From NCBI GenBank assembly GCA_934316925.1, contig CAKREC010000055.1, forward strand, positions 1 through 11,053: a DNA stretch of 11,053 nucleotides, given 5' to 3'. A program made the translations under genes and the position numbers. Origin of the DNA: an uncultured Eubacterium sp. (GTDB taxonomy: Bacteria; Bacillota; Clostridia; Lachnospirales; Lachnospiraceae). Below the pieces are notes generated by a model. The model was not told the DNA's origin and ran no database searches. It was given only the letters and a program-made list of their open reading frames with translations. This document shows positions 1 to 6,575 of the stretch, in pieces. Position 1 is the stretch's first letter; each line of letters opens with the position of its first letter.

Positions 1-600
1 CCCTGGCATATGCTCTTTTGCCATATGGACAATGCCGTCTGCTGCTACATACTGCTCCAGACATCCGCGATTTCCACAACCGCAGACTCTTGTTTCTTCA
101 TTTTCCACTTTGATATGACCGATCTCTCCGCCGGCACCATGCGTACCATTCAGTACCTTGCCTTTGTAGATGATTCCTCCACCACAGCCGGTTCCCAGAG
201 TAACCATAACGATCGAATCATATCCTTTGCCGCCGCCCTGCCACATCTCACCAAGGGCAGCCACATTGGCATCATTTCCAACGGCGACCTTGCTGACTCC
301 GATAAGCTCTGTCATTTTGTCTTTTACCGAAAAAACATCCCAGCCCAGATTGGCGCACTTGAGCACCACACCATCTTCGGTGATCGGGCCCGGAATTCCA
401 ATTCCGATCCCCGCGATATTACCTTTGCGTGCTGCTCTTTTTTCCTCAATGCTGGCAGCAATATCCGGCAGGATCCGGCTTCCGTGATCGCCTATGTCGG
501 TAGGGATCTCCCACTTTTCCAGCAGCTCTCCGGCACTGGAAAAGATCCCCATCTTCACTGTGGTTCCTCCCACGTCTACTCCTATGTAATAGGATGCCAT
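1..600 (-). CDS. glcK: ROK-family glucokinase, 3' end cut by window edge
   Basis: This gene encodes a cytoplasmic sugar kinase that most likely phosphorylates glucose with ATP to glucose 6-phosphate. The 200 visible residues contain the N-terminal phosphate-binding motif DVGGTTVK (residues 9-16), the GND motif with the probable catalytic base D110, the LGTGCGGG segment (135-142), and the ROK metal-site signature with GEIGH (158-162) followed by CGCGNRGCLE (173-182). Usual family length is about 310 residues, so roughly the last third lies outside the window. The ATG at 600 is chosen because it has a strong purine-rich Shine-Dalgarno just upstream and the protein begins as ROK kinases do. The gene follows hprK by 27 bases, so the two probably share a transcript, which fits a role in glycolytic carbon control. 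ROK kinases vary in sugar preference; the glucose assignment rests on similarity to Firmicute GlcK and on the neighbour. Confidence 0.9.
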   Translation of the reverse strand, partial: MASYYIGVDVGGTTVKMGIFSSAGELLEKWEIPTDIGDHGSRILPDIAASIEEKRAARKGNIAGIGIGIPGPITEDGVVLKCANLGWDVFSVKDKMTELIGVSKVAVGNDANVAALGEMWQGGGKGYDSIVMVTLGTGCGGGIIYKGKVLNGTHGAGGEIGHIKVENEETRVCGCGNRGCLEQYVAADGIVHMAKEHMPG

Positions 601-605
601 ACGCA

Positions 606-616
606 CCTTCCTTTCC
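606..616 (-). promoter_or_regulatory. glcK ribosome binding site
   Basis: Read on the minus strand this is a GGAAAGGAAGG purine run ending five bases before the glcK ATG, which fixes the start. Immediately upstream, 617-629 is a perfect 5-bp inverted repeat (AACAG/CTGTT, 3-base loop) that overlaps the hprK stop codon. With no U-tract it is not a terminator, so co-translation of hprK and glcK is expected. Confidence 0.7.
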
Positions 617-627
617 AACAGTCACTG

Positions 628-1551
628 TTAGGAATTTGTCAAATTACTTGTTACTCGATTGTACAACTCTCTGGCTGCATTGTATCCCATCTTCTTCTGA
701 CGGTAATTGACTGCAGCAGATTCGCAGATGATCGCTACATTTCGCCCCGGACGGATCGGAATGGAATGACATACTACTTTGTTTCCTAAATACTCAATAT
801 AATTTTCTTCCAGTCCCATGCGGTCGTATTCCTGGTCTTTGTTCCATTCTTCGAGTTTGATCACCAGATCGATCGCCTGCGTGTCTTTCACACTCTCTAC
901 ACCAAATAAAGTCTTGGCATCAATGATACCAATACCACGAAGCTCAATGAAATGTCTCGTAATATCCGGTGCGGAACCGATCAATGTAGCGTCACTGACC
1001 TTTTTGATCTCCACCACATCATCCGAAACCAGACGATGTCCACGATGGATCAGTTCCAGTGCGACCTCACTCTTTCCAATACCGCTCTCGCCCGTGATCA
1101 GAACACCTTCTCCGTAAATATCTACCAAAACACCATGTATACTGATGCGTGGTGCCAGTTCCACTTTGAGCCAGCGGGTCACTTCCGATGAAAATGAGGA
1201 AGTGTCCACAGCCGTCTTCATGATCGGGATCTGATGTTTTACCGCCATCGCCAACAGTTCATCCGTCACCGGCAGATCCCGGCAGAAAACAATTCCCGGC
1301 ACTTTGTAGGACATGATCTTTTCCATCATGGCCATACTCTTCTCTTCGCCCTGTTTCTCCATATAAGTATACTCAACCTGACCGATGATCTGTATTCTAT
1401 GATGATCAAAATAATCAAAAAAGCCTGCCAGCTGAAGAGCCGGACGATTGATGTCTGTCTGTGTGATCACAACATCTTCCAGATCGATCTCTGGTGTAAG
1501 ATTCTCAAGCTTCATTTGTTTCATAAATTTTTTCATTGAAACGGTATACAC
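628..1551 (-). CDS. hprK: HPr kinase/phosphorylase
   Basis: HprK is the bifunctional cytoplasmic enzyme that phosphorylates HPr on its regulatory serine and removes that phosphate, so driving CcpA-dependent carbon catabolite control in Firmicutes. Counting from the start chosen here (308 residues), the N-terminal domain runs to about residue 130. The kinase domain has H139 in SIHG, the Walker A loop GESGIGKS (154-161), the acidic pair D177-D178, and the HprK signature LRGIGIID (204-211) followed by LFG. These positions match the well-studied family members closely. The frame stays open to a GTG at 1563, but I prefer the GTG at 1551: it gives the family-like N terminus MYTVSMKKF and has GAGGGG just upstream, whereas the ATG at 1536 lacks a well-placed Shine-Dalgarno. 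It is the first gene of an operon with the glucokinase. murB, rapZ and whiA, often near hprK in other Firmicutes, are not in the visible part. Confidence 0.96.
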   Translation of the reverse strand: MYTVSMKKFMKQMKLENLTPEIDLEDVVITQTDINRPALQLAGFFDYFDHHRIQIIGQVEYTYMEKQGEEKSMAMMEKIMSYKVPGIVFCRDLPVTDELLAMAVKHQIPIMKTAVDTSSFSSEVTRWLKVELAPRISIHGVLVDIYGEGVLITGESGIGKSEVALELIHRGHRLVSDDVVEIKKVSDATLIGSAPDITRHFIELRGIGIIDAKTLFGVESVKDTQAIDLVIKLEEWNKDQEYDRMGLEENYIEYLGNKVVCHSIPIRPGRNVAIICESAAVNYRQKKMGYNAARELYNRVTSNLTNS

Positions 1552-1597
1552 AAAACCCCTCACTTTCTGTCTTCAAAGTTATTTCCATACTTTTTTT

Positions 1598-1626
1598 ATG
1601 ATAGCATAGGCACCTTTCTTTTGCAA
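1598..1626 (-). promoter_or_regulatory. Extended -10 sigma-A-type promoter for hprK
   Basis: On the minus strand the -35 is TTGCAA (1626-1621), then a 17-base spacer, then the -10 TATCAT (1603-1598) preceded by TGC, giving an extended -10 TGnTATCAT. Transcription should start near 1591, leaving a leader of about 40 bases before the GTG at 1551. The -10 matches consensus at five of six positions and the spacer is ideal. Confidence 0.7.
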
Positions 1627-1639
1627 CCAAATCTCCCCC

Positions 1640-1666
1640 TTGACAAACCACATTCTTTCGTACTAG
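1640..1666 (+). promoter_or_regulatory. Possible promoter for mrp-thiN
   Basis: A perfect -35 hexamer TTGACA lies at 1640-1645. The best -10 partner is TACTAG at 1661-1666, but the spacer is only 15 bases and the -10 is poor. An alternative -10, TAATAT at 1675-1680, has no good -35. A promoter is needed here because mrp is the first plus-strand gene, but its exact position is uncertain. Confidence 0.35.
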
Positions 1667-1722
1667 AGTTATCTTAATATGGTAAAAATAACAGGGACAT
1701 TTCCCACTAAGATCAATAGATT

Positions 1723-1726
1723 GGAG
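1723..1726 (+). promoter_or_regulatory. mrp ribosome binding site
   Basis: GGAG lies eight bases before the ATG at 1735, which supports that start and so includes the N-terminal cysteine cluster in the protein. Confidence 0.65.
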
Positions 1727-1734
1727 AATATAAT

Positions 1735-2559
1735 ATGAGTAAATCATGTACCCATAACTGCTCAACCTGTACCAGCAACTGTGCCTCAAGAGAGAGCGAT
1801 TGTTTATTAAAAGCACCTCATCCGGACAGCCGTGTGAAAAAGATCATCGGTGTCGTCAGTGGAAAAGGCGGCGTCGGCAAATCCACAGTCACAGAGTTAC
1901 TGGCCATCGCCCTCGCAAAAAAAGGATTTCACTGCGGTATTTTGGATGCCGATATTACCGGTCCTTCCATCCCTAAAGCTTTTGGTGTTACCGAAAAGGC
2001 GGATGGGGACGAGAACGCGATCTACCCGGTTGCCACAAAAGAACTGGGAATCGATCTGATGTCGATCAATCTGCTCTTAGACAACCCATCTGATCCTGTC
2101 GTTTGGCGCGGTCCGGTGATCGCCGGCACCGTAACCCAATTCTGGACGGATGTGATCTGGAAAGACGTTGACTATCTTCTGATCGATATGCCACCGGGAA
2201 CCGGCGATGTAGCTCTTACGGTTTTCCAGAGTATTCCACTGGACGGTATTGTGATCGTTTCCACCCCACAGAATCTGGTTTCCATGATCGTAGAAAAAGC
2301 GCTGAAAATGGCGCAGATCATGAACATTCCGATCCTGGGGCTGATTGAAAATATGAGTTATCTTCCTTGCCCGGACTGCGGCAAAAAGATCTCTGTATTT
2401 GGCGAAAGCCATGTGGATGAGATTGCCGCTGCGTTTGATCTGCCGGTTCTTGCCAAAATGCCGATCGATCCACACATCGCCTCTCTCATTGACGAGGGCT
2501 GCATTGAATCTGCAGATGTCGATTATCTTGACTCTGCAGTGAAAGGAATTCTTGCATGA
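1735..2559 (+). CDS. mrp: Mrp/ApbC/Nbp35-family Fe-S cluster carrier ATPase
   Basis: The protein is a cytoplasmic P-loop ATPase of the Mrp/ApbC group, which bind and hand over iron-sulfur clusters to apoproteins. It has the deviant Walker A GKGGVGKST (43-51), the DADITGPSIP switch segment (71-80), a Walker B region LLIDMPPGTGD (148-158), and the C-terminal CPDC pair (C212, C215) expected to hold a bridging cluster between subunits. The first 23 residues carry five cysteines at 5, 9, 12, 16 and 23, resembling the N-terminal cluster domain of Nbp35-type proteins; the DUF59/MIP18 domain found at this end in many Mrp proteins is absent. The 274-residue length fits such short forms. The stop overlaps the thiN start (ATGA), so the two are translationally coupled. 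Family assignment is very firm; the client proteins are unknown. Confidence 0.94.
   Translation: MSKSCTHNCSTCTSNCASRESDCLLKAPHPDSRVKKIIGVVSGKGGVGKSTVTELLAIALAKKGFHCGILDADITGPSIPKAFGVTEKADGDENAIYPVATKELGIDLMSINLLLDNPSDPVVWRGPVIAGTVTQFWTDVIWKDVDYLLIDMPPGTGDVALTVFQSIPLDGIVIVSTPQNLVSMIVEKALKMAQIMNIPILGLIENMSYLPCPDCGKKISVFGESHVDEIAAAFDLPVLAKMPIDPHIASLIDEGCIESADVDYLDSAVKGILA
2542..2547 (+). promoter_or_regulatory. thiN ribosome binding site inside mrp
   Basis: AAAGGA lies within the last codons of mrp, eight bases before the thiN ATG at 2556. Together with the 4-base ATGA overlap it implies that thiN is translated by ribosomes finishing mrp or re-initiating there. Confidence 0.6.
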
Positions 2560-3209
2560 CATCAACAAAAAAATCATGTTATATTTTTGCCGCCGGAGAG
2601 CCGACCCCGATCCATGGGGCGGTCTCTGACGATGCTCTTGTGATCGCTGCTGACGGAGGATTTGACTATGCCCGTTCTCATGGGGTCACACCTCACTTTG
2701 TCCTTGGCGATTTTGATTCTTTACCAGCCTCATCCAGAGAACTTTTACCCGATTCTGCAATCCGCTATCCAAAAGAAAAGGATGACACCGACATGATGCT
2801 GGCTCTCAAGCTGGGACTTCAAAAAGGCTGTCGCGAATTTCATATATACGGCGGCCTTGGTGGGCGCCTCGATCACACACTTGCTAACCTGCAGTCCCTA
2901 ACTTATCTGACCGAACAGGGCGCCCAGGGATACTTGTACGGAGAAAATTTTACACTTACCGTTCTGCCCGCAGCAAAGGCGGTCCACTTTGCCGCCTCAG
3001 AACCATACAACCGCGCAGAGTGCCTCTGTTCTGTCTTTTCTCTCAGCGACCGGTGCGAAGGAGTGACGATCCAGGGACTTGCCTACGAACTGGCAGACAC
3101 CACACTGGCCAACGGATTCCCATTAGGGGTAAGCAACCATTTCACCGGCAAAGACGCTTTCATCTCCACCAAAAAAGGCACCCTAGCAGTGCTATGGTAC
3201 CTTTCCTGA
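2556..3209 (+). CDS. thiN: Thiamine pyrophosphokinase
   Basis: This enzyme transfers pyrophosphate from ATP to thiamine, making the cofactor thiamine diphosphate directly in the cytoplasm, so it serves thiamine salvage. The family motifs appear in order: ADGG (32-35), the metal-binding GDFDS (51-55), KDDTD (75-79), GGRLDH (102-107) for nucleotide and thiamine binding, and GVSN (191-194) near the C terminus. The length of 217 residues is normal. The start overlaps the mrp stop as ATGA. In many Firmicutes thiN lies after rpe; here it is paired with mrp instead. No TPP riboswitch or separate promoter is visible upstream. The 3' end of the gene also carries, on the other strand, the terminator of the convergent surface-protein gene, and the two stop codons are only three bases apart. 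Confidence 0.94.
   Translation: MTSTKKSCYIFAAGEPTPIHGAVSDDALVIAADGGFDYARSHGVTPHFVLGDFDSLPASSRELLPDSAIRYPKEKDDTDMMLALKLGLQKGCREFHIYGGLGGRLDHTLANLQSLTYLTEQGAQGYLYGENFTLTVLPAAKAVHFAASEPYNRAECLCSVFSLSDRCEGVTIQGLAYELADTTLANGFPLGVSNHFTGKDAFISTKKGTLAVLWYLS
3171..3201 (-). terminator. Intrinsic terminator of the surface-protein unit, inside thiN
   Basis: Positions 3177-3201 form a 25-base near-perfect inverted repeat: 10 of 12 facing positions pair, around a central G at 3189. On the minus strand the hairpin is followed directly by six U residues (3176-3171), the classic Rho-independent layout. It lies 12 bases past the stop of the minus-strand surface-protein gene and wholly within thiN codons. On the plus strand the stem is followed only by UUUCC, so it would terminate thiN transcripts less well. 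Confidence 0.75.
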
Positions 3210-3212
3210 TAT

Positions 3213-5219
3213 TTATAATATAATCTTTAATGAGATCAGTTTGTCGATCGGACTCATGCTGTTTCCAGCACCATCTGTACCTTCCAGATAAGTCGTCGCT
3301 GCCGACTCAAACAGCATGTACAATTCTCTCGACTGTGAATCATAGTTGATCTGCTCTACCATCGGTGGCACCTCGATCACACGCTCCGGTTTCGTCCGGT
3401 CAAATTTTTTCCAATCATATACAACCAGTTCGGATATATAACTTGCCTTTGTCGTGTTTCGTCCTACTGACCGGCTCAGGAACAGTTTCGAGCCATCGCC
3501 ATTGAAGCACAATCCCTGAACACGGTTTGGTATCTCAATCTCATCGACATATACTTTTTCTCCATACTCTCCGAGTTTGATCTTTCCCGTGATCGTTACA
3601 TAGGTGTCTTTTTCGGTGACTTTTTTTGCCTCAACTTTACGTATGATCGTAATCGCAACATTCTGACCACCCTGATCGCCAAAATCTTTCAGTGCATCTT
3701 TCAGCGATTCTCTTCCGGTGATCGGATCCCCATTGATCTCCGTGATCAGGTCTCCTGCTTCCAAACGGTAATCCTTATCCTCATTTGTCTGGATCTCTTT
3801 CTCCTCTGCGACCGTCTGAATCGCAGCACCGGATACTACCGTCTGATCGGCATCATCCATCGTGATCGCACCATCTGCCGTCGTAATACTCAGATAATCC
3901 TCTTCCGGCTCTTTGTCGTATGTCATATCATATGCCGGCACAAGTTCACCGTCTTCATACTGATATGCTGCCATATGAGGCACAACTCCCTTTTTATAAT
4001 TAGGAAGACTGACATATTCCGCTACCCAGAGACGTCCATCTGCTTCATTGTATGTAACAGCGGACGGTTTGGTATTGATTGCTTTCAACGTCACGGTATT
4101 GCGTGCAACCATGCCCTGTTTGCCTGACGCATAATTTTTTAATTCCTTGTAGGAAATGCACTCCAGCGCGTTGTCACCGGCATGACAGATCCATACATTC
4201 TCTCCGTCATAAGCAACTCCACCTACATGACTTTTCTGATCCAGAACAATGGTTCGTAAATATGCACCACTGTTTTTGTTGTAGATGAAAATGCAGCTAT
4301 TGTGGATATCATCCATACAATATGCCGTTGTCAGCAAATAATCTCCCGCAAAATAAAATCCCTGTGGACACAGATTGTTGCACTGAATGTAGCCTTTGGT
4401 AAGATCGTCATCTGCGGTAGGTGCCAATCCTGGGATCGCATACTTGGTAATGATCGTATATCTGTAATCGGTCAGCTTTTCGATCACCGTTGACGAACTG
4501 CTTGCGTATTCTTTTTGAGCAGCTTTGACCTGCGTTGCATAATCAAAATTCTTAATACTGCTTGCAGAATCCACCGTGATCTTCTTTTTGCTTACAGTAA
4601 CTTTGACACTTGCGGACGCACCATAATAATTGGCAGTCTCCGCCAACGTCATATTTACCGTAGCAGTTCCCTGCTTCACTACCGTAACCTGTCCTGCGGA
4701 TGTTACTTTGATCACATTCGTCGTCGCACAGGAATAGGTGATCTTTCCTGCTCCCTTTGTAGGCTTTGCTACAATATTGAATGCGCCATCGCCTTCCACC
4801 GCCGTATACTCCGAGCGGTCCAGTGCAATGCCGGAGGCAGCTTTTTTGATCTTGTACTTCGCTGTCTTCCTGCCTTTATACAATTTTTTCTTACCGGATT
4901 TGGCGGTAACCGTCACTTTTGCTGTACCGGCTTTTTTGTTGGATGTATACTTGACCGTGTAGTCTTTGTTCTTTTTTAATTTCTTTTTTCCATACTTTAC
5001 GGTAACAGAAGGCTTTTTCGCCTTTCCGGTATACGTATATGTCTTCTTGGACAAGGTGATTTTCGCTTTTGTAAGTGATTTTTTCTTAACTGTCTTTTTC
5101 TTTTTGGATGTCTTTTTGGCTGCCTGTGCAGGTACACTCTGCATCTGGCTTACACCAAAACCAAGACAACATGCAAGCACCAGAAAAAGAAGTCCCTTTT
5201 TCATCGTATTTCTTTTCAT
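3213..5219 (-). CDS. Secreted Lys-rich Ig-like/beta-propeller surface protein with PDZ-like insertion
   Basis: I do not know a named homologue. The 668-residue protein starts with a Sec signal peptide: basic MKRNTMKKG, a hydrophobic core at 9-24, and a likely cut after AQA at 33. Residues 34-125 are extremely Lys-rich and include an Ig-like repeat style (TYTGKAKKP, NKDYTVKYTSNKKAGTAKV) common in surface proteins of Clostridia; a second Ig-like (Big_2-type) module follows at about 128-210. From about 255 the sequence has beta-propeller-like strands (HVGGVAYDGENVWICHAG, PSAVTYNEADGRLWVAEY, VQGLCFNGDGSKLFLSRS, VEQINYDSQSRELYMLFESA). Between these, about 445-530, lies a PDZ-like unit with LEAGDLITEINGDPITG followed by an ITIIRK strand. 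No LPXTG motif is visible; the basic N-terminal region could bind anionic wall polymers. The ATG at 5219 has GGGAGG five bases upstream. The gene lies 82 bases after the DUF6273-like gene with no convincing promoter between them, so the two may be co-transcribed. Confidence 0.85.
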   Translation of the reverse strand: MKRNTMKKGLLFLVLACCLGFGVSQMQSVPAQAAKKTSKKKKTVKKKSLTKAKITLSKKTYTYTGKAKKPSVTVKYGKKKLKKNKDYTVKYTSNKKAGTAKVTVTAKSGKKKLYKGRKTAKYKIKKAASGIALDRSEYTAVEGDGAFNIVAKPTKGAGKITYSCATTNVIKVTSAGQVTVVKQGTATVNMTLAETANYYGASASVKVTVSKKKITVDSASSIKNFDYATQVKAAQKEYASSSSTVIEKLTDYRYTIITKYAIPGLAPTADDDLTKGYIQCNNLCPQGFYFAGDYLLTTAYCMDDIHNSCIFIYNKNSGAYLRTIVLDQKSHVGGVAYDGENVWICHAGDNALECISYKELKNYASGKQGMVARNTVTLKAINTKPSAVTYNEADGRLWVAEYVSLPNYKKGVVPHMAAYQYEDGELVPAYDMTYDKEPEEDYLSITTADGAITMDDADQTVVSGAAIQTVAEEKEIQTNEDKDYRLEAGDLITEINGDPITGRESLKDALKDFGDQGGQNVAITIIRKVEAKKVTEKDTYVTITGKIKLGEYGEKVYVDEIEIPNRVQGLCFNGDGSKLFLSRSVGRNTTKASYISELVVYDWKKFDRTKPERVIEVPPMVEQINYDSQSRELYMLFESAATTYLEGTDGAGNSMSPIDKLISLKIIL

Positions 5220-5301
5220 ATTTGCCTCCCAATTTCTTATTCGCTTTTTATTTAAACAGATCTTTTTGACAAAACATCGTCATTCTCTTGACAGAATCAA
5301 G

Positions 5302-6489
5302 TTATTTTGCCTGTGTATCCACCCAGATCACCGGACGATTGTAGATTCCGGTCTGATCGATCGGATATCCATAATAGACAATTTCATTTTCATTGTTGAT
5401 ATATTCTGTCGCAGACGCATCTTTTCCTTCTGTGCGAAGGCGGATACTTTTTGCTTTTTCTTTCAAAAGATCTTTGTATGTCTCTGCCTGTGTCTCATCA
5501 AAAATAAACACTTTATCGGCCGTTGTTTCCTGATCTTTTTCACCGTATTTGCTGTTTGCCTTATTCTCCAGCGCCGTGTCCAACACAACCGCTTTTTCAT
5601 TTTGGGTAAATGACTGGTTGTAAAATTCGCCATTCAGATATATTCTCAGATCACTGTCTTTCCAGGATGCTGTCTTGCTGCTGGCATGAAATACTTCTGT
5701 ATTGAATCCGTTATCCTTCTCTTCATCAAAACGGAGTACCTTATCTCTGGCGAGCAACACACGGCCATCCTCTTTATCAATCACGATCCACCGGCAGTCG
5801 CCAAAAGTAGCTTTGTGACCGATCTCTGTTTTTGCCAATAACTGCTGTTCCAAAACGAGTTCTTTGGCAGCCGCTTCGTCATTTCCAAGATCCGCAAGAT
5901 GACTGTAAACACGTCTCGCCGTTCCCAGTTCCTGCTTTTCTACCAGATCGGCAGCATACAGCATACCTTCTGTGTGAACCTTTTCTTTGCTGCTCTTGTA
6001 ATCGCCTAACACGGCGTAAGATTCCATGGCGTAGCGGTGCAGACCTGCTTTTGCCTCCAATCCCGCAATTCCATAACGCGTCGGTGTCACCTTGTAACAG
6101 ATGCCAGCCACTACAACAAGAACTGCCAGAATCGCTACCACCAGTTTATCCTTGCTTTTTTTCTTTGGCTGATTTCCCTGACGCTCTTTTGCTGATGTCA
6201 TAACGGTTCGTGACTGATTGGCATCGGCCGGCAGTTTCTGTTTCAGTTCTTCTGCCTTTGCCTTGCATTCTGCTGCCAGTTCTTCACAGCGTTCCCATCC
6301 TTCAAACGGCTCTTCCTGTCCCATCTTCGCCATCTTTTCAAACCGTGGCACCAGAGAAACATATAATTTGTATTCTTCGGTAATGTCTACAATACATGCG
6401 GTTGCTTTTTTTAAATTAACTAATTTGTCAAATTGTTCTTTGGGAGTCAGTACAACTACTTCCTTTTTTTTCTTCTCTTTTTTTGGCAT
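5302..6489 (-). CDS. Single-pass membrane protein with TPR-like helices and DUF6273-like domain
   Basis: The function is unknown. The 395-residue protein begins with a Lys/Glu-rich cytoplasmic part (1-115), including a probable coiled coil around 62-88, then a basic stretch KKKSKDK and one membrane helix at about 116-131. By the positive-inside rule the rest is outside the cell. Residues 140-215 resemble the short helical repeats (YAVLGDYKSSKEK) that often precede DUF6273 in Lachnospiraceae proteins. Residues 223-392 match that domain's pattern: FGDCRWIVIDKEDGRVLLA, then WKDSDLRIYLNGEFY, ending in RPVIWVDT. The start at 6489 has GGAG five bases upstream and a good promoter ahead. There is no signal peptidase site and no enzyme motif that I recognise. 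The domain assignment is from memory of the family pattern. Confidence 0.82.
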   Translation of the reverse strand: MPKKEKKKKEVVVLTPKEQFDKLVNLKKATACIVDITEEYKLYVSLVPRFEKMAKMGQEEPFEGWERCEELAAECKAKAEELKQKLPADANQSRTVMTSAKERQGNQPKKKSKDKLVVAILAVLVVVAGICYKVTPTRYGIAGLEAKAGLHRYAMESYAVLGDYKSSKEKVHTEGMLYAADLVEKQELGTARRVYSHLADLGNDEAAAKELVLEQQLLAKTEIGHKATFGDCRWIVIDKEDGRVLLARDKVLRFDEEKDNGFNTEVFHASSKTASWKDSDLRIYLNGEFYNQSFTQNEKAVVLDTALENKANSKYGEKDQETTADKVFIFDETQAETYKDLLKEKAKSIRLRTEGKDASATEYINNENEIVYYGYPIDQTGIYNRPVIWVDTQAK

Positions 6490-6546
6490 ATACTCTCCAT
6501 TCCGGAACCAGTAAAGCTCCTATCCTCTTTACACAAATATTTTGTC

Positions 6547-6575
6547 AGTATAACACATTTTTGCCCAATTTTCAA
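6547..6575 (-). promoter_or_regulatory. Extended -10 promoter for the DUF6273-like gene
   Basis: On the minus strand the -35 TTGAAA (6575-6570) and the -10 TATACT (6552-6547) are separated by exactly 17 bases, and TGT just before the -10 makes it an extended -10. Each hexamer matches consensus at five of six positions. The -35 overlaps the last codons and stop of the upstream symporter gene. Transcription should begin near 6540, leaving a leader of about 50 bases. Confidence 0.72.

Noticed and set aside
10..789. Long plus-strand open frame across glcK and the end of hprK
   Set aside because: It is antisense to two firmly identified genes, spans their junction, lacks a family pattern and has no good ribosome binding site; it is a by-product of codon use on the other strand.
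2077..2577. Minus-strand open frame inside mrp
   Set aside because: It is fully antisense to the well-conserved Mrp ATPase domain, with no recognisable motif.
5287..5301. Small inverted repeat CTTGA/TCAAG after the DUF6273-like gene
   Set aside because: The stem is only five base pairs with no following U-run, so it is unlikely to terminate transcription.
5220..5301. Possible promoter for the surface-protein gene (TTGTCA followed by AT-rich sequence)
   Set aside because: No -10 hexamer occurs at proper spacing; read-through from the upstream gene is the simpler view.
4966..5613. Plus-strand open frame rich in Phe and hydrophobic residues, looking like a membrane protein
   Set aside because: It is the antisense of Lys-rich coding (AAA/AAG read as TTT/CTT), overlapping the surface-protein start and the end of the DUF6273-like gene.
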